Part shown: positions 1-9,097 of the stretch, piece after piece
Layout of the letters: every line of letters begins with the position of its first letter
Numbering within the stretch: the stretch's first letter is position 1
DNA from: Geotalea sp. SG265
GTDB lineage: Bacteria; Desulfobacterota; Desulfuromonadia; Geobacterales; Geobacteraceae
Length of the DNA: 64,000 bases
Direction: 5' to 3'
Assembly: GCF_022808985.1 (NCBI RefSeq)
Contig: NZ_JAKZFT010000004.1
Span: forward strand, 186,001 to 250,000
Notes under the pieces: model-generated
Seen by the model: the letters and a program-made list of their open reading frames with translations, nothing else
Told to the model about the DNA's origin: nothing
Databases searched by the model: none
Position numbers and translations under genes: made by a program

Positions 1-1420
1 TGATAAGTGCCTTGACCGGGATTTCCTCTACGACTTTACAATCCTGGCAGACCCGGCGGGCAAGCCGTTGTGCCGTTATAAGGTTTACTGCCGAGGCGAC
101 GAGGAAGGGTTCTATGCCCATGTTCAGAAGACGGTTGATTGTCGATGGGGCATCATTGGTGTGCAGGGTGGAAAGCACAAGGTGACCGGTCAAAGCCGCC
201 TTGACCCCTATTTCGGCCGTCTCGAAATCGCGTATTTCCCCGATCATGATGATGTCCGGGTCCTGGCGCAGAAAGGATCGGAGTGCAGCGGCAAAGTTCA
301 GGCCAATGTCCTCGTGCATCTGCACTTGGTTGATGCCGGCGAAGTTGAATTCGACCGGATCTTCGGCAGTGGAGATGTTTTCGCTGACCTTGTTGAGCTC
401 CGACAGGGCAGAATAGAGAGAAACGGTCTTGCCGCTGCCAGTCGGCCCGGTAACCAGCACCATGCCGAAAGGCTTATGGATCTCACGCTGGAAATTGGCC
501 AGAGCTTCTTCTTCATACCCCAGTTTGGTCATATCCAGTTGCAGGTTGGATTTATCCAGGAGCCGCATGACGATCTTCTCGCCAAAGAGGGTCGGCAGGA
601 CGGAGACACGGAAGTCCATGTCCTTGCCTCCGCCAAGCTTGATCTTGATTCGGCCGTCCTGGGGCAAACGACGTTCGGCGATATCCAGCTCCGCCATAAT
701 CTTGATCCTGGATGTGATGGCGTTTTTCAGCTTCATGGGGGGCTTCATCACTTCGTAGAGGATGCCGTCGATCCGGTACCTGACGCGGAAGCTTCTCTCA
801 TAGGGCTCGATATGGATGTCGCTGGCCTTTTTCTTGATGGCATCGGTAAGGATGAGATTGACAAGCTTGACGACCGGGGCATCCTCGGTGGCACGCTCAA
901 GGGAGGAAACATCTATATCCTCTTCATCACCGACGACTTCCAGGTCATCCAGCTCCAGGTCGTTCATAACATCGGCAAGGGAAGCCGACTGATCGTACAA
1001 CTTGTCTATGGCTGCTTTTATGGCGGTTTCGGAGGCAACGACCACTTCGATGTTGTAGCCGGTCATGAACTTGATGTCATCGATGGCAAAAATATTGGAA
1101 GGATCGCACATGGCGATGATCAGGGTCCCCCCCGACCGGTTCACCGGTACGATCTGGTACTTCTGGGCGATATCGACGGGGATGATCTTGACGACCGCTT
1201 GGTCGACCTCGAACTCTTGCAGGTTGATCGATGGAAAGCCGTATTGTTTGGAGAGAAAGGAAGTCAGGTCCGGTTCGGAGATCAGACCGTTTTTGATGAG
1301 GATAGAGCCCAACCGCTGCTGGCCACCCGCCTCCTTCTGTTCCTGAAGTGCCTTGGTCAGCTGCTCTTTCGTTATGATGTTGTTTTTGACCAGGAGCTCT
1401 CCCAGCCGGCTTACATGCAT
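1..1420 (-). CDS. pilB: Type IV pilus assembly ATPase PilB (3' end cut off)
   Basis: GspE/PilB-family hexameric ATPase that powers pilus extension from the cytoplasmic face of the inner membrane. Reading down from ATG at 1420 gives MHVSRLGELLVKNN, then a GspE/PilB N-terminal domain (about residues 1-150), then the ATPase domain with Walker A GPTGSGKT near residue 325, an Asp box (IMIGEIRD) and the His box (LTGHLVLSTLHTND). The start of the zinc tetracysteine motif (CQDC) is visible just before the window edge, so roughly the last 100 residues are missing. AGAGG lies about 9 bases before the ATG. Geobacter uses PilB for pilus-like filaments. A general secretion GspE is the alternative; the N-terminal domain and standalone start favour PilB. 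Confidence 0.9.
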   Translation of the reverse strand, partial: MHVSRLGELLVKNNIITKEQLTKALQEQKEAGGQQRLGSILIKNGLISEPDLTSFLSKQYGFPSINLQEFEVDQAVVKIIPVDIAQKYQIVPVNRSGGTLIIAMCDPSNIFAIDDIKFMTGYNIEVVVASETAIKAAIDKLYDQSASLADVMNDLELDDLEVVGDEEDIDVSSLERATEDAPVVKLVNLILTDAIKKKASDIHIEPYERSFRVRYRIDGILYEVMKPPMKLKNAITSRIKIMAELDIAERRLPQDGRIKIKLGGGKDMDFRVSVLPTLFGEKIVMRLLDKSNLQLDMTKLGYEEEALANFQREIHKPFGMVLVTGPTGSGKTVSLYSALSELNKVSENISTAEDPVEFNFAGINQVQMHEDIGLNFAAALRSFLRQDPDIIMIGEIRDFETAEIGVKAALTGHLVLSTLHTNDAPSTINRLLNMGIEPFLVASAVNLITAQRLARRVCQDCKVVEEIPVKALI

Positions 1421-1437
1421 AAGAAAACCTCTGATTG

Positions 1438-1455
1438 CGTAGGTCGAACCCTACG
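1438..1455. promoter_or_regulatory. Inverted repeat at the pilB transcription start
   Basis: CGTAGG TCGAAC CCTACG is a perfect 6-bp inverted repeat with a 6-base centre, starting two bases after the -10 box of the pilB promoter. It could be an operator or a leader hairpin. There is no T-run, so it is not a terminator. Confidence 0.5.
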
Positions 1456-1456
1456 A

Positions 1457-1485
1457 ATAGTATTTTGTATGACCTGGTAAGTCAA
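1457..1485 (-). promoter_or_regulatory. Sigma-70 promoter for pilB
   Basis: On the minus strand TTGACT (1480-1485), a 17-base spacer and TACTAT (1457-1462) sit between the aroE stop and the pilB start. Only a start site near 1450 would result, giving a short leader. The match is close to consensus in both boxes. Confidence 0.65.
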
Positions 1486-1488
1486 GCT

Positions 1489-2361
1489 TTAGTTCCCTTT
1501 CACGACCGCCAAAAGACTGTGTTTCATCAGCCCAGGCGGAGGGGAACATCCGGTCCAGAGGGAGAAGGCGATTTCCCCCTGGGCCGCCAGCATACCAAGA
1601 CCATTGGCAGCCCGAAGCCCATTTGAAGCGGCCATTTCGAGAAATGGCGTTTGCGAAGGTACATAAACCATGTCGTAAAAGCAGGCGCCAACTCCTGCCA
1701 ATGATGCACGACTAAATCCGTCAAAGGACGTATTTTTCATCCCCACGGAGGTGGCATTGAGGATAAGATCGAACTGTTGCAATTGCTCGGCCGATGTGAG
1801 CACGTCGAGGCATGCTGACCGTAAATTGATCGCAGGAAAAAGACGGGCAAAATAACCCCTCAATTCGTCCGCACGGTCCCTGTCCCGATTGGCGATGGTG
1901 ACCAATGCCGCACCTGCACTACATAAGGCGGCAACAGCCCCCCGCGCGGCCCCCCCCGCCCCGAGGACCAGGATTTTGGCACCGCCTGGAGCAAAGGATA
2001 AATCATCCTTCAGTGAGACCAGCAGCCCGGCACCATCGGTGTTATCCCCCAACAGCAGGTCCCCTTCCTTCTTGACGGTATTGACCGCACCGGCCAATTC
2101 AGCCTCAGGGGTCAATTCATCCAGAAAGGGGATAATGGCTGCTTTGTGGGGAATGGTCACATTAAAACCGGCCACTCCCGCATGTTTCAATCCCAGGACC
2201 ACTTCTCCCAGCCGATCGGGAGCAACGGGAAAGGGAACATAGACATAATCCAGACCGAGCGCCTCGATGGCAGCGTTGTGCATGAGCGGAGAAAGGGAAT
2301 GGCCCAGCGGAGAGCCTATGATGCCGAGAACCGTTGTTTTTCCCGTAATTATTGATTTCAT
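1489..2361 (-). CDS. aroE: Shikimate dehydrogenase (NADP+)
   Basis: Reduces 3-dehydroshikimate to shikimate in the chorismate pathway, in the cytoplasm. The 290-residue protein has the substrate-binding SLSP motif (GSPLGHSLSPLMHNAA, about residues 16-31), the catalytic lysine in FNVTIPHK, the DNTDGAG motif, and the nucleotide-binding VLGAGGAARG with a following NR. Length is normal for the family (about 270-290). The ATG overlaps the stop of the upstream DUF2723 gene (ATGA, 2358-2361), so the two are translationally coupled. It supplies the same pathway as the DAHP synthase and trp genes at the other end of the window. Confidence 0.96.
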   Translation of the reverse strand: MKSIITGKTTVLGIIGSPLGHSLSPLMHNAAIEALGLDYVYVPFPVAPDRLGEVVLGLKHAGVAGFNVTIPHKAAIIPFLDELTPEAELAGAVNTVKKEGDLLLGDNTDGAGLLVSLKDDLSFAPGGAKILVLGAGGAARGAVAALCSAGAALVTIANRDRDRADELRGYFARLFPAINLRSACLDVLTSAEQLQQFDLILNATSVGMKNTSFDGFSRASLAGVGACFYDMVYVPSQTPFLEMAASNGLRAANGLGMLAAQGEIAFSLWTGCSPPPGLMKHSLLAVVKGN

Positions 2362-4226
2362 CTGATTCCATACCCGCCGAGGATCTGGGCTACCTGCATC
2401 TGCATCTGCGGTGCGATTCTCTCGGCGGCTCGCAGTTCCTCTACCCCCTGGCCAAGCTGCCGCAGGCGCAACAAGGTCTCTCCCGACTCAAGATGGCTGT
2501 TGGCGTAGATGAGAATAGCCTTCCCCGTATCCAGGTCGCGGAAAAACATATCGCCCGAGATGCCACGCAGGATGTAGTTATGCCACACCGCCAGGTCTGG
2601 ATAAAGGTCCTCACCATTCCCTCGAACGAGCTGGTAGCAGATACCTCGCTGCAGCAACCGGTAATCGGGAAACTGGACGGAGTAGCGGGTGGAAAAGTCT
2701 ACAAATACAGGCCTGCGGGCATACTGCTCCATGACCACCAGTTGCAGCGCGTTCTCCGGCGGCAGAGTTTCGAGCGGAACCGACCGGAGCATGCTGTACC
2801 GGAAAAGCTGGGGAAAGGTGTCCAAATACCACTTGAATACCAGATGGGGCGTATGGGGGATATCCAGGTCTCCCCGCATTTTTTCCACCCCTTGCAAATA
2901 CCAGAGGGGGAAGGCGCCGCTGTCTCCCCAGGTGAAGAGGACTGCCCCCTGGGGCAAAGATCGGAGGGTATTGGTGGCATAGTCATAGGCTATGTAATTT
3001 TCATGCTGATCATTCTCGATGTAATGAAGGGCGCAGACCGTTGCCGGAGTAGCAAGAAGCAGTAGTACCAGAGAAACTTTAAAGGAAAGTGACGAAACCC
3101 AGCCGCCGGGAAGCAAAACCAGAGCATTCTGGACCAGGACAAAAAGCCCCAGGCCGACAAAGACTGCAGAGAGAAGATAGAGAGGGGTGAAAAATTCTTC
3201 CGTGAGAAAGATCAGGTCTGGCAGAGCATTGAAATATCCTACGATTACAAGAAGGAAAACGACTATACCAATTAGATAGGCTGCGGCCTCGCCCCGCTTC
3301 TTTTTAAGAAAAGCAATCAGCCCGATCACGAGCAGCACCAGCCCCCCCGAAGTAAATTCATGTGGTATATTGAAGGCGTTGATTTGATCCCAGAGCAGAG
3401 TCAGGTCCCTTACCGGCTTTTCAGATGGATAGCCCTGGCGTAACAGGTTCCATAGAAACTGGGGCAACGTCTTGGAGTCCCCCCAGTTAAGAAGCGGGTT
3501 TTGCGTGGCTCTAACCGGCATGTGAAGATGAACGGAAAATCCAATAACGGCAAAGAAAACGGCAAGTATGAATTCCTTGACTCGGGTGATCAGCCGCCAG
3601 TTCATGGAAAGGATAAGGAAAACAAAGGACGGGAGCAGAAGAATTATTGTCTGATGGGCTCCGAAGGCAAGACCACAGAGGAAGGCACCCAGGTAAACAT
3701 AAGCAGGATGCTCCTCCCCTTGGCGATACCGGTCCCTCCATAGAAGCAGAAGGTAGAAGACCATTGCCGATAGAAAGGAGATCAAAGGATACGGCTTGTC
3801 ATGATTGGACTGCAGCCAGAGCCTGGCGGAAAAGGCGAAGGTAGCTGCTGCGCAGAGCGCGATTATCTTTTTGTAAACCGAGGACTGTCGTTCACCAGTA
3901 TTAAGGGACTCTTCAGCAAGAAAATGACAGACAATGAGATAAACGCCGTAGCATGCCGCGGCAGCGGAAACAGCGGTGGCAAAATTGACTCGGAAAGCAA
4001 TGCTGCCGAAGGGAAGATAAGTAAACGGTTTTGCATAATTGACAAAAAGTGGATAGCCAGGAGAGTGGGCAATCCCGAGAGAGAAAATAGCGGTAAGAAA
4101 TTCACCGCTGTCAAAGAAAGTCACAGAAGGGGCCAAGGTAAACAGGTAGATTAATAAAGGAATTATGACTGATGCCACGGCAAATATGTCGATGCGGTGT
4201 TGAACATCTGAGAACAAACGGTTCAT
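2358..4226 (-). CDS. DUF2723 family polytopic membrane protein
   Basis: About 622 residues with many hydrophobic segments in the first two thirds (about 10-11 predicted) and a soluble C-terminal part. The N-terminal LAPSVTFFDSGEF motif with a conserved Asp-Ser-Gly-Glu is typical of DUF2723, a family related to GT-C glycosyltransferases (O-mannosyltransferase-like, TMEM260). Its role here is unknown; glycan transfer on the outer side of the inner membrane is an inference from the fold. I chose ATG at 4226 because it follows AAGGTGAT and sits one base after the upstream stop; a longer reading frame to 4265 has no ribosome site. It lies between a methyltransferase and aroE in one transcription unit. 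Confidence 0.8.
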   Translation of the reverse strand: MNRLFSDVQHRIDIFAVASVIIPLLIYLFTLAPSVTFFDSGEFLTAIFSLGIAHSPGYPLFVNYAKPFTYLPFGSIAFRVNFATAVSAAAACYGVYLIVCHFLAEESLNTGERQSSVYKKIIALCAAATFAFSARLWLQSNHDKPYPLISFLSAMVFYLLLLWRDRYRQGEEHPAYVYLGAFLCGLAFGAHQTIILLLPSFVFLILSMNWRLITRVKEFILAVFFAVIGFSVHLHMPVRATQNPLLNWGDSKTLPQFLWNLLRQGYPSEKPVRDLTLLWDQINAFNIPHEFTSGGLVLLVIGLIAFLKKKRGEAAAYLIGIVVFLLVIVGYFNALPDLIFLTEEFFTPLYLLSAVFVGLGLFVLVQNALVLLPGGWVSSLSFKVSLVLLLLATPATVCALHYIENDQHENYIAYDYATNTLRSLPQGAVLFTWGDSGAFPLWYLQGVEKMRGDLDIPHTPHLVFKWYLDTFPQLFRYSMLRSVPLETLPPENALQLVVMEQYARRPVFVDFSTRYSVQFPDYRLLQRGICYQLVRGNGEDLYPDLAVWHNYILRGISGDMFFRDLDTGKAILIYANSHLESGETLLRLRQLGQGVEELRAAERIAPQMQMQVAQILGGYGIR

Positions 4227-4227
4227 G

Positions 4228-4977
4228 TTAATCACCTTGCTGTTCCATGGGCCGTGCAACGGCAAAGTAGCCGTTACCCAGATCTGTTTTAAAAAAGAGT
4301 TGTTGAAGCAAATAGAATGGATACATTGTCAGATCGTTGAATAACAAGAAGAAAAGCTTCTGCATTCCAGTAAAAAGCCACATGCCACTGCTCTCCTTGG
4401 TACGCACCTGAAGATCGCGCTCTTCGCAACGGCGCTTACTGATGGCATGATCATAGAAAGGTTTCATCAGGTTGTAAACCGGGACCCCATACGAGTAAAT
4501 ACGGATAGGACGGAGACCAGCCGCCACCAGTTTGTCATGCAACTCTTCCCGCTCATATCGACGGATATGCCCACAGAAATCGTCATTAGCCCCCCATTTT
4601 GACATATGTGCCGGAACAGTCAGCACCACATACCCACCGGGCCGGACTTTTGCAGCAAGTTCGCGCATCATCCCCACATCGTCCTCACAGTGTTCCAATA
4701 CCTCTGATGCTATTGCCACGTCAAACTTACCGGCAACTGCCCGTATCTCCCCCTTTGCCACCGTTATCAACGTGTTGGCGACTTTTTCCCTGGCAGTCAA
4801 CACCGCATCATCCGAAAGGTCGATGCCGGTCCCTTTGTATCCCCTTTCCGCCAATGCCAACAGAAGATCACCAGCGCCACAGCCTATTTCCAAGAAATCA
4901 TCTACGGTAACTGTACCGAGAAAATCGAGAATGACTTTTCTCTTGAGCAGGTAACTGGGAGTTGGATACCACTGCAT
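4228..4977 (-). CDS. Class I SAM-dependent methyltransferase
   Basis: 249 residues. Motif I is FLEIGCGAGDLLLAL (about residues 31-45), followed by the acidic GIDLSDDAV for adenosine contact and ASEVLEHCEDD (motif post-II), typical of the Methyltransf_11/23 group. The C-terminal third has hydrophobic stretches (LFFLLFNDLTMYPFYLL), suggesting membrane contact and a lipid-linked or polyprenyl substrate. That, together with its glycosyltransferase-like and flippase-like neighbours, suggests envelope lipid or glycan modification, but this is inference. One base separates its stop from the DUF2723 start. Confidence 0.8.
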   Translation of the reverse strand: MQWYPTPSYLLKRKVILDFLGTVTVDDFLEIGCGAGDLLLALAERGYKGTGIDLSDDAVLTAREKVANTLITVAKGEIRAVAGKFDVAIASEVLEHCEDDVGMMRELAAKVRPGGYVVLTVPAHMSKWGANDDFCGHIRRYEREELHDKLVAAGLRPIRIYSYGVPVYNLMKPFYDHAISKRRCEERDLQVRTKESSGMWLFTGMQKLFFLLFNDLTMYPFYLLQQLFFKTDLGNGYFAVARPMEQQGD

Positions 4978-5062
4978 GTTAATGCACCTCTATGGCAACG
5001 ACTAAAAGGATGATCAGCATCGTACCGTTACCTATACCGGGACCTACATCGGCCTCATCAGT

Positions 5063-6076
5063 TTAGCTTTTGTCATCACTCTCGCTTATTTTTTTCAAGG
5101 AAATCTTATCGCGCCACAGATAGTAGAACCCAGCAAGGATCACCGGGAAAAATCCCGTAGCGTGCATGACGAGAGCAACGCTCAACGATTGCTCCATGGG
5201 GATGTTGAACGCCATCAGCCCATAGACACAGGCGGCATGATAGGTTCCCACATAGCCGGGAGAGGCCGGGACCATGATGGCAAAGACCAGAAAAACCATG
5301 ATCAGCATGGAAGCGGTGATGGGAAGGCTGATGGCGAATGACTGAAGAATCAGATGCAAAGGCCAGATGCAGGTAGCCCAGACGGCAAAGGAAGTGAGGA
5401 GAAGGATGATGATCTCCGCAGGTTTCGATGAAAGGCGAATGCCGGAGATAAATGATCCCAGGAGCGGTATTGTCTTCTCCGCAACCTTTGCCGGGAAGGG
5501 CCTCAGCATTATTCCCACCACGTGAATGGTGTACACAGTGCGCTTCTTTAACAGAAAGAGAAAGACCAGCACGAATCCGTAGAGGCCGAGGGTGATATAC
5601 CCCCCTGTTTTCAATCCGCTCTGAACGTTTTCCATGCCGGCCGGCAACCTGACCGAAAAAAACGTTATCAGCAGGATAAGCAGGACTGTGAACCCATCAA
5701 AGAGGCGGTCCAGCACCAATGTTGCGAAGACGGCGCTGGTTTCTATATCCTCTTTCTTTCCCAGCACATACGCCCTGACAAACTCCCCCAACCGCGCCGG
5801 CAGGATGTTGTTTGCCATGTAGCCGATGATTGTGGCAGGAAAAAGACTTTTCATGGCGGTATGTTTGATCGGCAGAATCAGGTATTTCCATCGCACCGCC
5901 CGCAGATAATAGCTGACAAAGGTCAGAAATACCACGGGAAGCAGATAACGGTAATCCATGGTCTTGAAAGCCGCCAGCACCTTGCCGAAGTCGATCTTGG
6001 CGAAAAGCAGCACCAGGAAGAACAAGCTGATGCCCGTTCCCACCAGCAATTTTTTATCGATCGTCTTACCGGACAC
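5063..6076 (-). CDS. Flippase-like integral membrane protein (YbhN/LPG synthase TM family)
   Basis: About 337 residues with 7-8 hydrophobic segments and the family motifs YYLRAVRWKYL, NNILPARLGEFVRAY and PASPGYVGTYHAACVYG. The family includes the transmembrane half of lysyl-phosphatidylglycerol synthase (MprF) and YbhN; the aminoacyl transfer domain is absent. Some members are linked to lipid or glycolipid transport. I prefer GTG at 6076, six bases after AAGGG; a TTG at 6082 that overlaps the ribF stop is the alternative. An 85-base gap precedes the methyltransferase. Confidence 0.8.
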   Translation of the reverse strand: MSGKTIDKKLLVGTGISLFFLVLLFAKIDFGKVLAAFKTMDYRYLLPVVFLTFVSYYLRAVRWKYLILPIKHTAMKSLFPATIIGYMANNILPARLGEFVRAYVLGKKEDIETSAVFATLVLDRLFDGFTVLLILLITFFSVRLPAGMENVQSGLKTGGYITLGLYGFVLVFLFLLKKRTVYTIHVVGIMLRPFPAKVAEKTIPLLGSFISGIRLSSKPAEIIILLLTSFAVWATCIWPLHLILQSFAISLPITASMLIMVFLVFAIMVPASPGYVGTYHAACVYGLMAFNIPMEQSLSVALVMHATGFFPVILAGFYYLWRDKISLKKISESDDKS

Positions 6077-6078
6077 GC

Positions 6079-7038
6079 TCAACCCTTAAGGTATTCGTCG
6101 TATTCGATGACGAAGGCCTTGCTCAAAATGTCACGGCACCGTTGGATATCGTCGGCGATGGCCTGCTGCAAGGCGGTAACATCCGCAAAGGTCTTTTCGT
6201 CCCTGACCCGGTCGATGAAATAGGCCCTGACACCCTTGCAGTAAATATCCCCCTCGAAATCGAAGAGAAAGACCTCGACGCTCAGTCCCTCATCCCTGAA
6301 AGTGGGATTGGTGCCGATATTACAGGCCCCGTCGTAAAAAACATCGTCCACCTTCACCTTGACCGCATAAACGCCGTCCTTCGGCAGCAACTCCTTTTCC
6401 GTCTCCAGATTTGCCGTGGGAAAACCGAGCCCTTTCCCCCGGTGATGACCATGAACGACCGTGCCGCCAACGGAAAAATGCCGGCCCAACAGCGGAACTA
6501 CCCCCTTCACATCGCCGGCGGCGATCATCTTTCTGATGGCCGTACTGCTGAAGACGGTACTCCCATTGCTTATCGGTTTCAGCTCCTCCACCTTAAAGGA
6601 AAACTCATCGCCCAGAAGGGTGAGCAGCGAGACGTTCCCTTCACGGTTACGGCCGAATGCGTAGTCATAGCCGATGATCAAGGTCTTCATTCCCAGCTTT
6701 CCCACCAGCACCTCGGCGACGAAATCCCTGGCCGGCATAGCGGCGAACCGGCGGTCAAAGGGTATTTCCACGAGATAGTCCAGGCCGCATGCCTCGATCA
6801 GCGTTTCCTTCTCGGCATAGGTATTGATCAACCGGGGGCTTTTTTCGGGAGCCAGCACCTTCAAGGGATGGGGGATGAAGGTCACCACGACCGACACCCC
6901 ACCCGAATCGGCTGCCGTACTCTTCACCCTGCGGAAAATCTCCCGGTGCCCCAGATGGACCCCGTCAAAGTTCCCCACGGTAACTACGGCATTGCGGAGC
7001 GGCTCTGTTATTTCAGCAAGATCCTTAATTATTCTCAT
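6079..7038 (-). CDS. ribF: Bifunctional riboflavin kinase / FAD synthetase
   Basis: Makes FMN from riboflavin and then FAD. The N-terminal adenylyltransferase domain shows TVGNFDGVHLGHREIF (HxGH nucleotidyl-transfer motif) and SSTAIRKMI (ISSTxIR-like). The C-terminal kinase domain shows GKGLGFPTANLE, the ATP/Mg site, and GVYAVKV. 319 residues is the normal length. It lies 19 bases after tatC and just before the flippase gene, all on one strand. No FMN riboswitch is visible upstream. Confidence 0.95.
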   Translation of the reverse strand: MRIIKDLAEITEPLRNAVVTVGNFDGVHLGHREIFRRVKSTAADSGGVSVVVTFIPHPLKVLAPEKSPRLINTYAEKETLIEACGLDYLVEIPFDRRFAAMPARDFVAEVLVGKLGMKTLIIGYDYAFGRNREGNVSLLTLLGDEFSFKVEELKPISNGSTVFSSTAIRKMIAAGDVKGVVPLLGRHFSVGGTVVHGHHRGKGLGFPTANLETEKELLPKDGVYAVKVKVDDVFYDGACNIGTNPTFRDEGLSVEVFLFDFEGDIYCKGVRAYFIDRVRDEKTFADVTALQQAIADDIQRCRDILSKAFVIEYDEYLKG

Positions 7039-7057
7039 AGATTATGCTCACCCATGG

Positions 7058-7897
7058 TCAGCCTGTGACAGTCTCCGGCACCATTTTCTTTTTGCCGAAG
7101 AGCAGGGCGATCCAGACGCTGATCTCATACATGAGGTACAAGGGTACCATGATGACGAACATGGTGATCAGGTCGGCATGGAAGGCAGCTATTATAGCAC
7201 TGGCCAGAAGGGCGTACTTGCGGTTTCGGGCCAGAAGCTGATAGTTGACGAGGCCGAAGCGGGCCAGAAGGAGCGCCAGCACCGGCAATTCGAAGATCAG
7301 GCCGAAAACCAGAATAAGGCGTAGGCAGAAGTTGATGTAAGCGCTGAGATTGAACCAGCTCTGGAGCCCCTGGGATTCATAGGAAAGGGAGAAGTTGATA
7401 ATGACCGGCCAGATGACGATGAGAAAAAAGGTCGCGCCAATGCAGAAGCTGACGGTACTGGCGGTAACGAAAGGAATGACCATCCGTCGCTCCCTGCCGG
7501 TCAACCCCGGCGCCACGAACAGCCACACTTGGTGGAAGAGCACCGGCAGCACAAGTATCAGCCCTGCGATGATGGAAATCTTACACTGGATGAAAAACGG
7601 CTCAAGTGGTGCGCTGTAGTTGAGAACCCGCTCCCGGACCGGCGCCTTGAACTCGTCGTCCAGCTTATAGCGGTTGTAGATCGAAGGATACCGCTCCTTC
7701 ACCTCGTTGTAGACCTGCTTTTTCAGGTCGGTCAGGTAGGTCTTGCCTGTGAGTGGTTTCTCGACAAAGTTAAGCAGGGTATTGGAGAAGTTCCACGATA
7801 TTCCCATGCCGATCACCACGGCAACGAAGGAGATGATGATCCTTTTCCGCAACTCCACCAGATGTTCTATAAACGGCAGGACTTTCTCGTCAGCCAT
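7058..7897 (-). CDS. tatC: Twin-arginine translocase subunit TatC
   Basis: Inner-membrane receptor for Tat signal peptides, the export route for folded cofactor-bearing proteins. About 279 residues, six hydrophobic helices. The start FIEHLVELRKRIIIS has the conserved E and LR of the first cytoplasmic region; the family motif VLPVLFHQVWLFVAPGL and LVFGLIFELPVL follow. There is a charged periplasmic insertion (about residues 60-95) longer than in E. coli TatC. ATG 7897 is chosen because AGAGGGAT precedes it; an upstream in-frame extension to 7954 lacks one. The DUF362 protein in this window has a Tat-type leader and may be a client. Confidence 0.93.
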   Translation of the reverse strand: MADEKVLPFIEHLVELRKRIIISFVAVVIGMGISWNFSNTLLNFVEKPLTGKTYLTDLKKQVYNEVKERYPSIYNRYKLDDEFKAPVRERVLNYSAPLEPFFIQCKISIIAGLILVLPVLFHQVWLFVAPGLTGRERRMVIPFVTASTVSFCIGATFFLIVIWPVIINFSLSYESQGLQSWFNLSAYINFCLRLILVFGLIFELPVLALLLARFGLVNYQLLARNRKYALLASAIIAAFHADLITMFVIMVPLYLMYEISVWIALLFGKKKMVPETVTG

Positions 7898-7931
7898 GAA
7901 ATCCCTCTTTTTGACCTGGACACCATCGAGG

Positions 7932-7961
7932 GTTATAGCACAGCAGAAAACCAAAGCGCAA
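7932..7961 (-). promoter_or_regulatory. Possible sigma-70 promoter for tatC-ribF
   Basis: TTGCGC (7956-7961), 18 bases, TATAAC (7932-7937) on the minus strand, in the gap between cheB and tatC. The -35 box is only a fair match. Confidence 0.35.
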
Positions 7962-7996
7962 CAGCTAAGAGGGTCTGCCAGCCAGCGACAGCCGTA

Positions 7997-9097
7997 TCAG
8001 ACGGAATGCAACATGGCCCCTGCCACTTCGTCCAGCCGGATTTGACCATCTATGTCCACAGTCTCCATGACTGCCTTGGGCATACCGAAAACAATGGCGG
8101 TCTCTTCCGCTTCAATAAAGACCTTCCCTCCCCCATCCTTGACAGCCTTGGCGCCACAGGCGCCATCCCTGCCCATTCCCGTCAACACGAAGGAAACGAT
8201 ATTTTCTCCGCATACAGTCGCAGCAGATTGGAAGAGGACATCCACCGAAGGGCAGTGCAGCGTCCCCTCTGGAAGCGGGTCCAGAACAATGCGCAATTGT
8301 CCTCCCGACCTTTTCAGCTTAAGATGGGTCCCTGCCGGTGCGATGTAGGCGGTACCAGGCATCACGGCTTCGTTGTCCTTCGCCTCCTTGACTGACAGGG
8401 CGCTCAGACGATTGAGCCTCTCCGCCAGCGAAGAGGTGAAACCTGCAGGCATATGCTGGACAATGAGGATGGGACAGGGAAATGTCCCCGGAAGCCGCGT
8501 CAGGATGTTCTGCAATGCCGGCGGACCTCCCGTGGAGGTACCGATAAGGACCACCTCGGTTTCACGTTTATCCGCCACCACCGGAACCGGCGCCGGCTCC
8601 CCCTTTTCTTCCCCTCCCCCCAGCTTGTCCACATCTACCCGGGCAGCGACCCTGATCTTTGCAGTCAGTTCTCTGGCAAGCACCGAAATATCCATGGGGC
8701 CGCCAGCGGCGGATTTATCAACGAAATCCACTGCCCCCAGTTCCAGTGCGCGCAGTGTGTTCTCCCCCCCTTTCTCCATGAGGGAGCTGAGCATGATCAC
8801 CGGCGTCGGACATTCCGTCATGATCCGTTCCAGGGCCGATAGGCCATCCAATACCGGCATTTTCACATCCAGGGTAACAACGTCAGGCTTCAACGATTTG
8901 ACCAGATCGACGGCCATTTCGCCATTGGAAGCCACATCGATGACCCTGATGTCGGGACTGCTCTCAAACATGCGGATGATAGCCCGCCTGACAAATGCAG
9001 AGTCATCGACCACCAGAACACGGATGCTGCGTGTTTTATCTGCTGCCATGGCAGTGCTGTCCTTTGAGTCGATAGAATGATCTTCGTGAAGTTTCAT
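7997..9097 (-). CDS. cheB: Chemotaxis protein-glutamate methylesterase CheB
   Basis: Response regulator that removes methyl groups from MCPs, giving adaptation. The receiver (about residues 25-145) has VVDDSAFVRR and the phospho-acceptor in VVTLDVKMP. After a Pro/Glu-rich linker comes the esterase domain with catalytic Ser (GTSTGGPPAL), His (VQHMPAGFT) and Asp (GMGRDGA). 366 residues is usual. Start ATG 9097 overlaps the stop of the HEAT gene as ATGA; no good ribosome site is seen, so it is probably coupled. ATG 9049 is an alternative that removes 16 poorly conserved residues. It is the last gene of the che operon. Confidence 0.95.
   Translation of the reverse strand: MKLHEDHSIDSKDSTAMAADKTRSIRVLVVDDSAFVRRAIIRMFESSPDIRVIDVASNGEMAVDLVKSLKPDVVTLDVKMPVLDGLSALERIMTECPTPVIMLSSLMEKGGENTLRALELGAVDFVDKSAAGGPMDISVLARELTAKIRVAARVDVDKLGGGEEKGEPAPVPVVADKRETEVVLIGTSTGGPPALQNILTRLPGTFPCPILIVQHMPAGFTSSLAERLNRLSALSVKEAKDNEAVMPGTAYIAPAGTHLKLKRSGGQLRIVLDPLPEGTLHCPSVDVLFQSAATVCGENIVSFVLTGMGRDGACGAKAVKDGGGKVFIEAEETAIVFGMPKAVMETVDIDGQIRLDEVAGAMLHSV

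Noticed and set aside
68-1480. 470-residue plus-strand reading frame
   Set aside because: It is antisense to pilB, whose minus-strand product shows full ATPase motifs; the plus-strand protein has no recognisable domain.
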